Below are positions 30,759 through 40,500 of a stretch of DNA of 64,000 bases, piece after piece. Within the stretch, counting starts at the first letter, position 1. The number at the start of each line of letters is the position of its first letter. The DNA lies in the NCBI GenBank assembly GCA_030704615.1, contig CM060734.1, positions 43,604,042 through 43,668,041 of the forward strand, given 5' to 3'. The translations under genes and the position numbers were made by a program. The notes under the pieces were generated by a model, which worked only from the letters and a program-made list of their open reading frames with translations, made no database searches and was not told the origin of the DNA. The stretch is from Takakia lepidozioides. Lineage: Eukaryota > Streptophyta > Takakiopsida > Takakiales > Takakiaceae.

Positions 30759-32943
30759 TTATAGTATCTGCCACTTCCTTGTGCAGTTCCTTCTCATCTT
30801 CCAAGTCTCTTCATCTTCAGGCATATCATTGCCACCTTCATTATCATCTTCTTCCTCTTCTATTGGAGGTATTAGTTTGGCTTTACTTCTTGTTACTATC
30901 ATTGTACTTACTTCTGGTACAACACATGGCCTAACCATGTGAGCTGCCACCACTGGGCCCTCATTCACAGGAGCTCTCATCTCATTCTGGTGTCTTATCC
31001 AGAATGAACAGGCTGCCCTGCGATGTCCTGGCTGATTACAATAGTAACATAGTTCTTCACCATTGGGTCCTCGCCCTTGGTCTGTTCTTGGATTATTTCT
31101 ATAATCCTGATTCCCGGGCTGGTAATTCCCCCTTGGATTACCCTGATAGTTGCCTCTGGAATTTCCTTGGTAATTCCCTCTTGAATTACCTCTCCCTTCT
31201 ATGCCATTGTTATAACCACCAGACCTACCATAGTGGTCCTGATCATTGTTTCTTCTTGGCTGGGGCTGCACCTGATGCACCCTTACTTGCCTAGGTTCTC
31301 TTGCAGTTGTCCTTCTGTTGTAGTAACAATTCTAAGTAGAATGGTTATCCATTTTAAGATAGTACAGTTTTTCTGTTTCTCCTTCTGTGGCATTCTGTGG
31401 TGGTATGGCCTTCATTCTGGCACTTTGCACACCATACACCCTTCCTCCAATGTGTTGCAGCCTCTGTGGCATATTTCTTCAAGATTTCTTCAATCTTTTT
31501 CATAGTTATCCCTCTTTACTTCTCCTTTCTCTTACTCTTCCTTTTTATTTCTTGCTCTTCTTCTTCATCTGACTCATCCTCAGAGTCCTCATCATCTCTT
31601 TTCTCTCTCCTGAGCATTCCCAATTGCTCAATTCTGTTCGCTGTTTCAAATGCCTCCTCCACTGTATTATGGGGTAACATATCCACTTTCTTTTGCAACT
31701 CTGGTCTTAGTCCACTCACAAACCAAGTCTTCTATAAACCGGGTGCTGGTACTGCAGCCAGCTTTTTCATCATCAATTCCATCTTTTCCATATACTCCTC
31801 AACAGTTTCATGCTTCTTTTGCTTTAACTGTTGTAAACTTCCATATACTTCATCTTCAGTTTTACTTGTCCTGAACCTATTTCAAAATGTTGTACTCAAG
31901 CCATTCCAGGTTAGGAAATGATTATCAGGGAATCTTGCATACCATTCACTTGCTTTATTGATGAGTGAACAAGGAAACAATCTCATCTTGGCATCATCGC
32001 CATTCTCATTGTTCACTATACACATGTGCTCAAATTGGCTAATGTGTACATCGAGATCCCCTTTTCCTGAATATATTGGAAAGGGTGGTTTTGCCCGTGT
32101 TGGTTGTAACGCCATCTGTGGCCCTACCTTCTGCCCACTGACAGGTGCTGGCACCCTTACTGGTGCTGGTCCTTCTGGACCTGTTGTTTGTGGTGGATCT
32201 TCCACCAAGTGGTGGCCCTTGAGCACTCCCTGCTTCTAGCCCCACGATATTCACAGTATTCCCAGCTTCAGTTGCACTACTTCCCACACTCCCTGTCCCC
32301 CCAGAGCCAGATCCAGGCCGCCCGCCTGATCCCCCTGAGCCGACACCTTCGTTGGCCTGTGATCCAAGTGCTCCACTTGATCCAGGTCCAACGGGTTGGG
32401 ATGTCCTGGTTGTAGTCTCAACCTCAGCTGTTGGGTCTACTTCTTCATATTCTTCCTCTTCCAATTTCTTCTCTCTGTTTTCATCCTCCAAGTTCTGCCC
32501 TGGGTTTCTTCTTCACTCATGTAACTCAACTGTAATGGTGTTGGAGAGTCTGAACTCTCCGTTGGCTCTGCCACATCCTCTTCTCCTTCTTCACCTTCTG
32601 CTTCAGAAACTGGAGTTCCTGCTTTTGGTGTTCCATGCCAACTCTTATCAAAGATTTCTGTCAAATCTTTTATCCAGGGATGTACCTCAGATCTTTCACC
32701 TCGTGATTGATCTTCTTCCTGTACCAATTCCCTTAATCTTTCTTGCAAAGAAACAGAAGGAGTGGCATCCAACTCTAGTTCTTCCGGTATAGGTGATGTA
32801 CTCTTTGATCTTAATGGTGTGAGAGGTCCAGATGATTCCCCTATGTCTATTCCTCTCTCCCAAAGATATGGATAATTAGCTTTCAGATAGCTTTCTCTTT
32901 TTGCTGAATATCTCTGTCGTCTAGCTTCTCTTTCATCACTCAT
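30759..32943 (-). CDS. Gag with zinc knuckles, several frame breaks
   Basis: Starts MSDEREARRQRYSAKRESYL at 32943. A Ser/Gly/Pro-rich linker (32400-32230) follows, then the retrotransposon gag domain (YSGKGDLDVHISQFEHMCIV, NKASEWYARFPDN; 32080-31910) and FVSGLRPELQKKVDML (about 31727-31680). Next come a charged DEE/KRK tail (31620-31530), a Gly/Asn/Arg-rich NYQGNSRGNYQGN repeat (31200-31110), and a CCHC knuckle CYYCNQPGHRRAAC (31053-31012). A first knuckle region lies near 31440-31330 but is interrupted. Frames change near 32490, 32230, 31880, 31730 and 31320. Confidence 0.85.
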
Positions 32944-32959
32944 GTCCCATGTCTTTCAT

Positions 32960-33515
32960 TTCTTTTAATGTGGCAATAACCAAAACTCTCTTCTGTAATA
33001 TCTCTCGTATATGCCTGGGTTTCTTTCAAGCTTCAATGCACCCTTGGCTATACTTGAAGTCTCCGTTACCATATAACCATATGGCAAACAAGTCTGAAAA
33101 GCTGTTCTTGGTGTGAGTTTGATCCACAAAATATCCTTTGGAATCCAATTCTATACCAGTACAAGCTCTTCATGCATATGATATAAACATTCACCTTTCT
33201 TTCTTCCCAGCCTTCAAACTCTACTCGCTTAATGGATAGCAATGCTATCACATAAACCAATGTTGGTAACCAACGTGCTCTTCCTCTACATGCTACCTGA
33301 TAAATCTTTATCACTCCTTTCTCTAGACCCCATTCCGGATCAGCATCATGCACTCGCTTAAGAATATTTTCTTTACAACCGTCTGGCAATTCCAAGAACC
33401 TTTGAAAGAATTGTTTGGACAATCTTTCTTCCTTCGTTCCACAGGGAATTTGATTCACTTCAAATTCTTTAATGGTCCAACCACCATGATCCCACCAGAT
33501 GCCTGTCACATCTGG
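32960..33515 (-). CDS. Extra ORF between PBS and gag
   Basis: The open frame from about 33509 reads IWWDHGGWTIKEFEVNQIPC, RFLELPDGCKENILKRVHDA, CRGRARWLPTLVYVIALLSI and onward with a frame break near 33190. The same protein is found at 56930-57481 in the related plus-strand element, so it is conserved within the family and not chance. About 180-190 codons, Trp- and Arg-rich. Its position resembles the extra ORF1 of Ogre elements. Function is unknown. Confidence 0.75.
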
Positions 33516-33531
33516 TTGTTCATGACTCAGT

Positions 33532-33551
33532 TCCCCAGTATGGTCGCCAAA
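33532..33551 (-). other. Primer-binding site
   Basis: The minus strand beside the 5' LTR reads TTTGGCGACCATACTGGGGA. The TGG start pairs with a tRNA CCA end. TGGCGACCA suits a tRNA ending in TGGTCGCCA, as tRNA-Arg does in many eukaryotes; the tRNA identity is inferred. The identical sequence follows the LTR of the 56096 element. Confidence 0.8.
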
Positions 33552-34415
33552 TGTCGCGCCTGCTTTTACTCACCCATCCCTTCGCTATCCGAGGCGGAAA
33601 CTCCAAGATAGAAGAGTTGGAAATCTCTAAGTACTCAGCCCGCGCAGAACAATCAGTCATGACCTACAGCTAGTGTATCATGGGGGTGTTTCCTATTTGT
33701 TTCCCTTTTGGCATTCAGGTTAGCTACCTTACCATTGATAATTAAGTATCAGTTTGCTTTATCAATCTATGGATTCCATCAACTCATCCATTCATTCCAC
33801 AGCTTCACTCAGATCTCTCTACACAGTGTGATTGTATCGTATAAGTATCCGATTAGGATTTATCAGGTATCAGGCCGAAGCCATTGTGTCTCTTATCTGC
33901 TCTACTATATCACTACGCTTTGCATATAACAAGCATCTACTAATCTCGTTCCCCCTTCACCGCGCTCTCCATCTGGCTTCCGATCTTCCTCTCCGCCCGA
34001 TCTCCTCCCATGCATGACCCATAAGTCCTCCCCCTCAAGTGCTTCCAAGAATCCCCCCTTCTCCGTCCTTGCTTCTCCCTTTATCTTCCTACCCGTGGCT
34101 CTAACCGTTTTCCTCACTAACCGTCGTCCGTGAACTAACATGTTCCATTTGCAGGTGTTGTTCCCCATAGTCGTTCCCTGTCCTGCTCTCCGTTCCCTAT
34201 GGTCGTGACAGCTGTGTCAAGCTGTGACTGGCTGTGTGAAACTGTGACGGGCTGTGACTGGATGTGCGACTGTGACGGCTGTGACGGGCTGTGTAACCCC
34301 CCTCTACAGTGCGCTGCTGTCACCCCTAAGGCTCCTGTTGGTCTCAGTCTGTGCAAAAATTAAGGGTACCCTACAGTCCCGTATAAGTGTCTAAGTCCCA
34401 AACAGTCCTCTAACA
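33552..34415 (-). repeat. LTR (5' LTR of minus-strand element)
   Basis: 864 bp and nearly identical to 21344-22212. Differences include a one-base gain near the start (CGCGCCTGC against CGCGCTGC), one-base losses (CTATGG for CTATTGG; ACTACGC for ACTACCGC; CATCTGG for CATCTTGG) and about five substitutions near the end. Confidence 0.95.
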
Positions 34416-34420
34416 CCACG
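34416..34420. repeat. Target-site duplication CCACG (right)
   Basis: Matches 21339-21343. Confidence 0.95.
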
Positions 34421-34560
34421 ATGGTTTCCAGGTTACCGTGTGAAAACTTTGCATTTAGGACAAACACATACATTTCGTTCACGGAACCAGGGCAAATGCA
34501 CGTGCCATTCATTATAAGCGTCTATCTATGAATTGAAATAAAGCGTGTCAATCATTCTGA
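34421..34560 (+). other. Resumed 3' flank of the transposase gene, with poly(A)-type signal
   Basis: This sequence was joined to 21343 before the retrotransposon arrived. It contains AATAAA at 34537-34542, suitable as a poly(A) signal of the plus-strand transposase, whose stop is at 21314. That would make the retrotransposon a 3' UTR insertion. The link is inferred from the clean TSD. Confidence 0.5.
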
Positions 34561-35623
34561 GCTCAATTCTGCCATATTTTCATATTCCTCTTTTTGTGCA
34601 GGCATTGCAGACATGGTGCATGGTGGCCCCCTTTGTTTTGTCCACGGTAATAGGCCCTCTTCTTGCAATCCTCGCCTATAGGACCTGCTTCTCCAGCAAA
34701 TTTGTGCCGCTCACGCTTTGCAGCTACAACGTGAGCTCAGCTCCTAGGCTCACGGGGCTGGGCTCACGCCGTAGCTACGCTGGGCCAGCACATCTCACAA
34801 TGGATAGCATTTTGGACACAATGAGGCAGTCTCAGCGTGTGAGACACGATGACCGGTCGTCTTTGGCAGTGGTCAACAAGGTGGGTCAACCACGAGCAGC
34901 ACTACCTACACTGCTCAGTTTCCCAGGATCGCATGCTTTCCGGGATAGTGGACGTGGCCTCATGAAGGATGCCCAGTTGCAGCAGTTAGTGGAGCCCAAT
35001 GCCAACAAGCGTGAGCGGACAATGGGTTTTATCACTGGTACCACGACGGTGCCATCTTTTTCTAAGTTATCACGTCGTAAGGTGTTGAGGCAAGCAATGG
35101 ATCTCAATTGCTTGACCTGGATCATCAGCTTGAGTATGGCTGAGCAGCGCAAGTTGCGGGCAACTTCTCCCACTACATGTCCCTTGACAGACTCCCTGCC
35201 TACCGAGACAGTGAGTGGGGGCGAGCAGGTGAGGACCACGGGGTGCAGACATCCATGGCACACGTGGGAGGTGCTCGAGGTTCAGAGAGAGTTGGCAGCC
35301 AAGGCGGCCGTGATGGATGAGGTTGGGGATTCTTCTCGAGTTGAGGAGGTCCTTAAGGATGAGATGATGGGGCAGAATGAGGCCTTGTCATTGACAGAGC
35401 AGGCAGTGGGCACTGCTCAAGAGGTTGCAGCATAGCAACCACGGGACGCGTCTCCTACCTCTAAGTCTGTTGGACTTAAGGTTGCAGTTACGGAGGACAA
35501 TTGGGAGCTTGACATTGGACCCATTGTCATTGGCGGAGAGAGACGACGTATAGGGCAGGGTGAATGCAGGGTTGACTGGACCAAAATGGACGTTACCGGC
35601 ACAGTTTTAGATGACTGCAATTG
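34545..35623 (+). CDS. Open frame of unknown function
   Basis: 296 codons open to 35435, and after a single TAG the same frame continues open to about 35623 (VAVTEDNWELDIGPIVIGGE). The segment from about 34801 (MDSILDTMRQSQRVRHDDRS) looks like protein, with Lys/Arg-rich and Glu-rich patches (VEEVLKDEMMGQNEAL). I do not recognise it. Because a retroelement RNase H scrap follows at 36239, it may be gag-like, but no zinc knuckle is present. The first 85 codons are probably not coding. Confidence 0.35.
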
Positions 35624-36238
35624 ATGGTGTCATCAATTGAATTTGAATTAAGTCATTAAAACCAGCAAATATATATGTCATTGGATTCCTAGCTTCAATA
35701 CGCACCCATAGCAACTCTCCAATAAAGAATCCGATAAGAAATGACTCTGCGATGGACTTTTAAACACACGTCATTGTGGACTGTTACCGCAGTGAATGGA
35801 GTTACAATGGACTCAAGTTCTCCTATGTGCCAGTGGTGAATTCCATTGAAATTTGGACATAAGGTGGCCATTTTGGTCCACATCATAGGTATGGATTTGA
35901 AGTGGCAAAATCATTTGTCATTTGACTCATATGGACTAATATATGTCAAAAAATAGGCGTTTTTGGAAAAGTCCATAGCTCATCTTGTTTATTGGATTTT
36001 GGGTGTCATTGCTTTTCTAGAATTATAAAAACCTATAATCTTCAATGGCTAGGTGACATATTGAATTTTTTTTGTAAACTCTAATTTTTAGTTTTTCATA
36101 ATTTTTCTAAATAATAGACTAAAATATTTAATGAATTATATCCTTAATATTTGGGGTAGGACTCTTGACTAAATATGTTCAGTATACCATTATCTATCAC
36201 AAAAAAAATATAGTATCCTCAATTTGTTTTTTTTTTGT
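35624..36238. other. AT-rich non-coding stretch
   Basis: T/A-rich with TGTCATTGGATT/ATGGACT-like words recurring at about 35670, 35755, 35805, 35915 and 36240. No gene. A decayed MITE is possible, but no matching ends were found. Confidence 0.4.
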
Positions 36239-36464
36239 CATGGACTTTCATGGAGTAGGATCTGCCGTTTTTGGTCCACTCAACCCTGCAACTGCCCGGC
36301 AGTTCCTGAGGGCTTACATGAATTGCTTTGTCTCTCATGCTATGGTGGAGGAGCATGAGAAATATGTTCAGGTGGTGCATCGACCGGGTTTGGTCATTCG
36401 GGATGCGGATGGATTGAGTCGCAATCCATGCACGAGCCAGCAGGATGACATTAGAGCTCGGTGA
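36239..36464 (+). pseudogene. Retroelement RNase H fragment
   Basis: The end of the frame reads VQVVHRPGLVIRDADGLSRN, matching the typical HRPG...ADxLSR ending of Ty3/gypsy RNase H. Only about 75 codons remain, with no RT or integrase beside it. Confidence 0.6.
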
Positions 36465-36639
36465 GACGGACGAGAAGATGGTGTTGGGATGACATGCATC
36501 TGTTTTTTTGTGTATCTTGGCATCGGGAGGTCAGGTTGGACCTACAACAGGGATGACTGTAAACAGAGTGTCTGAGGACCCTGAGGCTAGTGATGAGCCA
36601 GGGGTGCCAGAGACACTACAGCAAATGGGGGGGGTTTGC

Positions 36640-37150
36640 GACGCCAGCCGCGCCACCATGCCCCGCGCGGTGCCGAGCGTGCGACGCCAAAACCTGCAGC
36701 GCCTTTTTGCGATGTCGGGCCGTCGCAAACAAACCCCGCGGGTCGCCACCCCACGCCTTGGCCAGGCGGCGACGCCCGGCCGCCGCACAGGCGGATGAAG
36801 GGCAGAAGGCAGCCCTTCCGTGCGACGCCCACGCGTCGCTCCCCAGCGAAGGGCAGAAGGTAGCCCTTTCTGGCGACGGCCGGCTGTCGCCAACGGAAAA
36901 AAAACAGCCCTTTCTTGCCATTTCTTTTATCGCAGCCCTTATTTGCGACACCAGGCCGTCGCATGGTAGCATGAATGGCAAAAGGCCTTGGCGACAGCCA
37001 GACGTCGCAAACAAGGGCTGCCCTATTCTTTCAAAACAAAAAAACATGTCGCAGTTTGCGACGGCTTGCCATCGCCATTTGCGACCCCCGATCATAAATC
37101 CAAAAAAATCGCGTCGCAGTTTGCGGCGCGTGGGGGTCACAGGCAGCGAC
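36640..37150. repeat. Subterminal TTTGCGACG / CGTCGCAAA repeats
   Basis: Words such as TTTGCGACGCC, GGGCCGTCGCAAAC, TTGCGACACCAGGCCGTCGC, CAGACGTCGCAAAC, GTTTGCGACGGCTTGCCATC and GCAGTTTGCGGCG appear every 20-80 bp in both orientations, together with AAGGGCAGAAGG-type spacers. CACTA transposases bind such subterminal arrays. Confidence 0.8.
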
Positions 37151-37194
37151 GGCAGGGCTTTCTAGGTTTAGGTTTAGAGCCTTTTGGGGTTCTT

Positions 37195-37197
<3 letters not shown>

Positions 37198-37235
<38 letters not shown>
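37198..37235. repeat. Poly-T tract
   Basis: About 37 consecutive T residues between the subterminal repeats and the 3' end of the CACTA transposase gene. Confidence 0.9.
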
Positions 37236-37513
37236 CCATATGGTACTGAGGTAGGGTGTTTGTTTTTTTTTATGGTTTAGCTTGTTGTTGTGGACCTTCT
37301 TGTAGATTGTGACATTCGTTTTGATAATTCTCTTGGTACCACATCTGTATGTATTGCTCCAACATATTCAATGCTTCTGCCTTCTTTCTTGAAAGACTAC
37401 CAGCCACACGTGTTTGATCAATCATAGAAATAAGCTACAATATGCATGTACATGTACAATCAATCAATGGGATAGTTCGGTGCAAGAATTGTTATGTAGC
37501 TTTGATTTCGTGT

Positions 37514-40500
37514 CTAATCAACTAGAACATCATCATCCGGAGCTTCTTCAACCTCATCAAGCTGCAAGTCTTCTTGGTCATCAGAGTCATCGTCATAAAT
37601 GGCCCGGCCCTCAAAAGGCACCTCCGAATCATCCTTCACCTCATTGTCAATGGCCGTGTCTTCGTCTCCTTCTCCAACATCCATATCTTCTAGAGCTTCA
37701 TCATATAGGGTCGGGGATGCATTCTCAGGGGCGTCATCATCCTCTTCTACCCCCTCTACCTAATCTCCATCATCAGCATCATTATGACCAGTCTCTCCGT
37801 CCACCGTAATTGCCTCACCCCATGGAGATCCGAGACCATGATAAATACGTCTTCCTCTTGGCTAAGCATGCACAACCACCTTCCAAATCCCCCTTCTTGT
37901 TTTGTCATCAGAAAAGAAAATTTGCTTCATATCTGCAGGCCGTGAAAAAAACTCATCGGAGGGATGATAAGTAGGGTTGAGCCTATCTGCATTGACGCGC
38001 ATGAAACCACAATCATCTTGCACTAGTGTTGCGGGGGGGCCCACAAGATATGGCTGAAACCACCTTCCCTTGAAGAGAAGAGGCCAGTACCTTGTATACT
38101 GAAGTTGGAGTATGTTCTCAAGCTCTCCAATGTATTCAAGTTTTGTCATAGCAGGTTGTGTATCTCCATTACCCCACACGGAGTCTTGCCAATATGTGGC
38201 ACACAAGCCAGAAATCAAAGGTTGTTTTGCACTTCATGTCAAGAGCACGAATGCGGAAATGACGACCGTGAACCCAAACCGCCGTGTATGAGGTCACGAA
38301 TTGAGAGGGGCCCCTTGAAATGTCTTGCACCAAATCTGAAACCACCTCTCCTTGAGCAACGGCGTCATAAACTGAAGTCCAAAACCACTGTTGGAATGAA
38401 TTTAGAGGCTGCAATTCCATGAGCAAATGTTGTCAAGGAACATTCCGGCGGCCCGCTCCTCGTCGTGGGCATCTAGTAACCGGCCTTGGATGGTTCCGCC
38501 TCCATGCAAGCGTCTCCTCATCTCGTTGGTGAACAACATTATTGTATCTTGCCTTCCACTCATGTATGGATGGGGTGTTCTTCAGTATGAAGTCATCCGC
38601 TTGCTCAATCACCAAGGTCGGCAATTTTACCCTCTTCGATTTTTTGGGCAAAACGATGTCATTGGTTCGTGTATCCTCCTCTTCCTTCCATATCCGATGG
38701 GCTTCCTCATCCACCCTTGTCACGTACTCCGTGCAATAGAACATAGCTTCTTGCAACGTATACCCCTCCGCCATGCTATCCTCCGAATGCGCCATTTGTC
38801 TTACAAATCCTTTCAAAGTCTTCATATAATGCTCAAGGAAGTACATCCACTGAGAATGAAAGGGGGCCGGCAATCGAAGCCTCTTCCACTAAGTGCACTA
38901 TCAAGTGCACTTGGATGTCAAAGAAGGAGGGAGGAAGGTGCATCTCCAATATACACATTACCTCCGCCGCCTTCTTCTTCATGCGTGGAAAATCCGCTTC
39001 CTCCAACTCTTTGGAGCAAATCCACCGGAACAAGCCTCCCAATCTATAGATTGTCTCACAAACCTCGGGAGTCAATGTCTCACGTACTGCAATGGGCAAG
39101 ATGTATTGCAATAGATTGTGGTAGTCATGAGACTTCAAACCATGGACCCCGTCTTCTTCGCTGAACTTCGTACGGAGGGATGACCCATAACCAGTTGGTG
39201 TTCGGACAGCACTTATGGTGCCTATCACTTTCTTGTATTCCTCCTTTGTCCATTGCCAAGGTGCGCGCCTATACTTCCACCGTACAACACCCTTTGGGTC
39301 CACACCATTTTGTTCGGCCCATAGATGGCGCATGCGACCCTGCTCCTCAAGCTCCTTTCTAACACCGAGAGAATCTTTTTTTGCAACCACTCCCTTCTTT
39401 GCCGGCGTGCCATGAAGAACCCGAAAAAGGGACGAGCAGACATTCTTCTCAATATGCATGGGATCTAGAAGATGGCAAGTCTTCAGGTCCTACATATATC
39501 CCCACCCTCAAATACATACATAAATTTTTTTACGTGAAAGTGACAATGCAACGCATACCAAATGTGCAATATCACATGCATACATAGGAATATTGACGAT
39601 GTTTTTGTGGAATATGTACCGCCCAATATGGCAACTCGTAGAAGATTGAAAGTCGTTTCATGTCGGGCACGTCCACTTCATCGTTCGTGCCCGCACAGGC
39701 CTCCTTCCATCGGTCCTCCCAAAACTGCCCGGATGGTGTCATGGGGGGGGACGTACTTCCTCTTTGCCATCAAACAAATGTTTCTCTCTTCTTCTCCATC
39801 GATGGCTCATATGAAGAAATTTGCGGTAGTTGGGATACACCATCTTGTGAAGATGGCGGGAGCTATGTGCATCAAGATCATCGCCACAATGCAAGCATGC
39901 ATGGTACCCTTTGGTGCTTAGCCCCGAGAAAACAGTTAGTCCTGTACTACACATCCCACCACACTAGCAAAGACAAAAAGTTGTCATGTGCATGACCCAT
40001 AATGTCATCTACCCCACTACGGTGTACAAGACTGTCGCCGCTACTTCAATCAATCCCAATCCTCATCAATATTATCCGGCATTGACAAGTGAATGTATGT
40101 GGGTTGTTCATGGGGAACATAATATACCTGGATAATCATGCATTGTCCAAAGCAAGATGCCTCTCATCTGAAAAGATTGTCCGGCCATAGGGTCAAGTGA
40201 AGTATCCAATGCCGGGACCCCCCCTCCATAGCTCCTTAAGTTCATCAACAAGAGGTCGAAAGTACGTGTCCATGTTTGCCACTTGTTTTTTCCCTATGAA
40301 ACATTCACATCATTGTTTCAATGCTCCACCAATATGCAAATTATACTACAAAATGAATTACACGTCTTACTTCATGATTATGTCACTCATCAATCTTGCA
40401 TCCGAATTGCGTCAGAGATCATAAGTTTAATGTAAAGTTCAAGGCAATAATAAACATGAAATGAGTACACTCACCTGGCACAATGGCAGCCAACATGATA

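Larger units (their letters stand above)
21344..34415 (-). mobile_element. Complete Ty3/gypsy LTR retrotransposon, Tat/Athila-like, 13.07 kb
   Basis: Bounded by LTRs 21344-22212 and 33552-34415 (minus-strand TGTTAGAG...CGCGACA), with 5-bp TSD CCACG on both sides, a PBS beside the right LTR and a polypurine tract beside the left. The internal order in the minus direction is extra 5' ORF, gag with zinc knuckles, protease, reverse transcriptase, RNase H, integrase, then a very long extra coding region. Protease-RT-RH-IN order assigns it to Ty3/gypsy. The extra ORFs and the plant-transposon-like domain resemble the Tat/Ogre and Athila lineages, which I infer rather than prove. The LTRs differ by about 5 substitutions and 7 single-base indels over 0.87 kb, so insertion was recent. 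It lies just behind the stop codon of the 17738-21314 transposase. Confidence 0.95.

Noticed and set aside
31004-32792. Plus-strand Ser/Phe/Leu-rich frames as membrane proteins
   Set aside because: Antisense of gag/protease coding sequence; hydrophobicity comes from complementing acidic and basic codons.
36530-37170. Overlapping long frames in the GC-rich region as genes
   Set aside because: Open in several frames because of GC-rich subterminal CACTA repeats; no consistent protein.
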